A stretch of DNA of 62,506 nucleotides, taken from Cereibacter changlensis JA139 (GTDB lineage: Bacteria; Pseudomonadota; Alphaproteobacteria; Rhodobacterales; Rhodobacteraceae). The position numbers and the translations under genes were made by a program. Where the stretch lies: the NCBI RefSeq assembly GCF_003034985.1, contig NZ_PZKG01000011.1:1-62506 (forward strand). The letters are read 5' to 3'. The notes under the pieces are model-generated. The model made no database searches, had not been told where the DNA came from, and was given only the letters and a program-made list of their open reading frames with translations. This document shows, in pieces, positions 60,889 through 62,506 of this stretch. How positions within the stretch are numbered: the stretch's first letter is position 1; the number at the start of each line of letters is the position of its first letter.

Positions 60889-62421
60889 TCAGTAGAGCAG
60901 CGTCGACTGCGCGGTGAAGAGCGGGGTCGAGGCGGCGATCGACCAGGCGAGGATGATCCCCAGCGCCAGCCCCAGGGTCAGCGGGCCGGAGCGCGGCGCG
61001 AACCAGCGCGCCATCAGGCCGAAGACCATGAGGAACAGCACGAAGACCGGGATCACGGTGAAGAGGAGCCCCATCTGCCCGGGGGCGGCGAACATGGTGG
61101 CGGCGAGGGCGACCAGCGGCACGAGGGCCAGCAACGCCCGGCGCCAGAGCGGCGCGCCGTGGGCGAGCTGGCATTTCGCCAGCATGAAGGGGATCGTGCC
61201 GGCGCAGAGCACGAGCATCAGCGGCAGGCGCGGGCCGGTGGGCAGGAAGGCCGCGCCGTAGCGGTCGAGCGCCAGGGCGAAGGCGCCCAGCGCCCAGGCC
61301 AGCAGCAGGGCGAAGGCCTGGCCGTCGAAGCGCAGCGGCAGCCGGTGGTAATGCCGCAGCACGGCCAGCTGGATGCCGCCCCAGATGCCGAAGAACAGCG
61401 CCAGCCGGCCGAAGGCGGCGAGGCCGAGCAGCGGCTCGGCGAAGGCGAGGGCGGCGGAGGCGGCGGGGATCGCGGGGGCCAGCAAGAGCGCGAGGAAAAG
61501 CCCGCGCCCGACCGGCAGCGGCGGGGTGGGGCGTGGCGGCGGCAGGGCGGCCAGCGGCCAGGCCAGCGCGACGATGGCGGCGAGCAGGAGCGCGATCCAA
61601 GGGCCGGTGAAGGCCATCGCGGTGGAGGCCGGCAAACCGGCGGCGGCGGTGAGCCAGTCGCGGGTCTCGCGCAGGGTCGTCGGGCTCCAGAGCACGCCGA
61701 CATGGCCGACGTAGGGCGCGGCCACGGCGCGGCGGCGGACCTCGCCGGCGGTGACCGTCTCGGCTTCCGGCGCCGGGGCGACCTGGGCCACGGCCTCCAG
61801 CGCGATCTCGCGCAGCCGGGCCTCGTGTGCGCCGGAGAGGATCAGCAGCCGGGCGGGGTGCTCCGGGGTGATGACGTCGGAATACATCGAGATCAGCGCC
61901 ACCGTGTCGACCTCCGGCAGCTCGCGCGCGGTGCGCACCAGGATGTCGGTCGCCATCGAATGGCCGAGCAGGGCGGCGGGCCCCTCGACCCCCGGCAGGG
62001 CTTCGGCGGCGGCGATTACCGCCCGGGTCTGGGCGACCAGCTGCACCGTGGTGCCCTCGATCTCGGTCACGTCGGGCGACATGCCGAGCGGGCTGCGGCC
62101 CTGGCCGACGAAATCGAAGGAGACCACCGCCAGCCCGGCGCGGGCCAGGGTCAGGGCGATCGACTCCATCATCTGCCGCGATCCGGCGAAGCCATGGGCG
62201 ATCACCACCAGCGGGCGCGGGGTCGCGTCGTCGAGCCGGTAGAGCGTGGCGCGGGTGTCGCCGATCCGCAGGTGGCGCAGCTCCAGCCCGGAGCGGGCGC
62301 GCTCCAGCATGGTGAGCGACAGGAGGGCGAGCAGGGCGGCGACGCAGGCGAGCGCCATCCGGCGGCGGCTTTGACGGTCGGACAACGGCAACACTCCCAC
62401 GAAGACCCACGGGATCAGCAT
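60889..62421 (-). CDS. alpha/beta hydrolase with C-terminal membrane domain
   Basis: A 510-residue protein. After one membrane helix (ALACVAALLALLSL) comes an alpha/beta hydrolase domain facing the periplasm, with the oxyanion segment VVIAHGFAGSRQMM and the nucleophile elbow LLGHSMATD (Ser155). From about residue 265 the protein has eight or so hydrophobic helices (for example WIALLLAAIVALAWPLAAL). This two-part layout suggests an enzyme coupled to a membrane domain of unknown purpose. The substrate is unknown. It converges on epmA with seven bases between, and its start lies near the window edge. Confidence 0.82.
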   Translation of the reverse strand: MLIPWVFVGVLPLSDRQSRRRMALACVAALLALLSLTMLERARSGLELRHLRIGDTRATLYRLDDATPRPLVVIAHGFAGSRQMMESIALTLARAGLAVVSFDFVGQGRSPLGMSPDVTEIEGTTVQLVAQTRAVIAAAEALPGVEGPAALLGHSMATDILVRTARELPEVDTVALISMYSDVITPEHPARLLILSGAHEARLREIALEAVAQVAPAPEAETVTAGEVRRRAVAAPYVGHVGVLWSPTTLRETRDWLTAAAGLPASTAMAFTGPWIALLLAAIVALAWPLAALPPPRPTPPLPVGRGLFLALLLAPAIPAASAALAFAEPLLGLAAFGRLALFFGIWGGIQLAVLRHYHRLPLRFDGQAFALLLAWALGAFALALDRYGAAFLPTGPRLPLMLVLCAGTIPFMLAKCQLAHGAPLWRRALLALVPLVALAATMFAAPGQMGLLFTVIPVFVLFLMVFGLMARWFAPRSGPLTLGLALGIILAWSIAASTPLFTAQSTLLY

Positions 62422-62506
62422 GTTCAGACCCGCCGGCGCAAGGCAAGCGGGTCCTGCAATGGCGGCTAAGGGAGGGTTTCCGCGCCGTGTCGGGCGCGCG
62501 CCCGCC

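Overview
The window is a GC-rich chromosomal segment from a member of the Rhodobacteraceae (Alphaproteobacteria), probably a marine or otherwise DMSP-exposed one. The evidence is a complete Rhodobacter-type gene transfer agent (GTA) cluster flanked by fabG-acpP-fabF-mltG and cysE-pdh, a pyruvate dehydrogenase E1-beta with its own lipoyl domain, a B12-dependent ribonucleotide reductase (nrdJ), a DMSP lyase gene (dddP), and family-typical intergenic palindromes. Genes are tightly packed, many with ATGA, GTGA or TGATG overlaps. I saw no rRNA, tRNA, CRISPR array, integrase or insertion sequence. Names come from reading motifs; no database search was possible.

Layout. 1-2.5 kb: the tail of an unknown (possibly MttB-like) gene, an aldehyde dehydrogenase and a 3-hydroxyisobutyrate-dehydrogenase-like reductase. 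2.5-10 kb (minus strand): SDR, purF, cvpA, radA, a PqiA-like membrane protein, an MlaF/MlaE-type ABC pair and alr. 10.2-14.2 kb (plus): fabG, acpP, fabF, mltG. 14.2-28.3 kb: the 17-gene GTA structural cluster, gp1 (TerS) to gp15 (tail megatron), with no gap in the set. Upstream lie a perfect TTAA-N7-TTAA (CtrA-type) site, a good sigma70-like promoter and, in the leader, a terminator-like hairpin. 28.3-29.5 kb: a small conserved-looking ORF that runs in frame without a stop into cysE, then a strong terminator.

29.5-33.3 kb (minus): pdhA-pdhB-pdhC. Upstream of pdhA is an array of five different but self-complementary hairpins at about 27-base spacing. 33.6-43.1 kb: ftsB, class I fructose-bisphosphate aldolase with a CceR-like operator, pgk, two cyclophilins, tyrS, anmK, a cupin, eno, a DMT transporter and a Fur-family regulator. 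43.1-43.8 kb is a 655-base gap before nrdJ holding DnaA-box-like motifs and an NrdR box on the promoter. 47.5-53.3 kb: a SleB-like lipoprotein, a hypothetical gene, feoA-feoA-feoB-feoC and an MHS-type transporter. 53.4-58.8 kb: an orphan divergent fliG with a CtrA-like site, a 52-residue secreted peptide, purB, a DUF333 lipoprotein, dddP and a divergent DUF3445/HODM gene. 58.8-59.1 kb: a cluster of REP-type hairpins. 59.2-62.5 kb: efp, the divergent epmA, and a membrane-anchored alpha/beta hydrolase.

How it fits together. Most genes are housekeeping (purines, fatty acids, cell wall, glycolysis, pyruvate oxidation, translation). The GTA is the outstanding system: a domesticated phage particle factory needing no genes for its own replication. 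Its control region suggests two possible control points, CtrA at the promoter and passage through a leader hairpin. Related CtrA-like motifs occur in two copies of an intergenic repeat and upstream of the orphan fliG.
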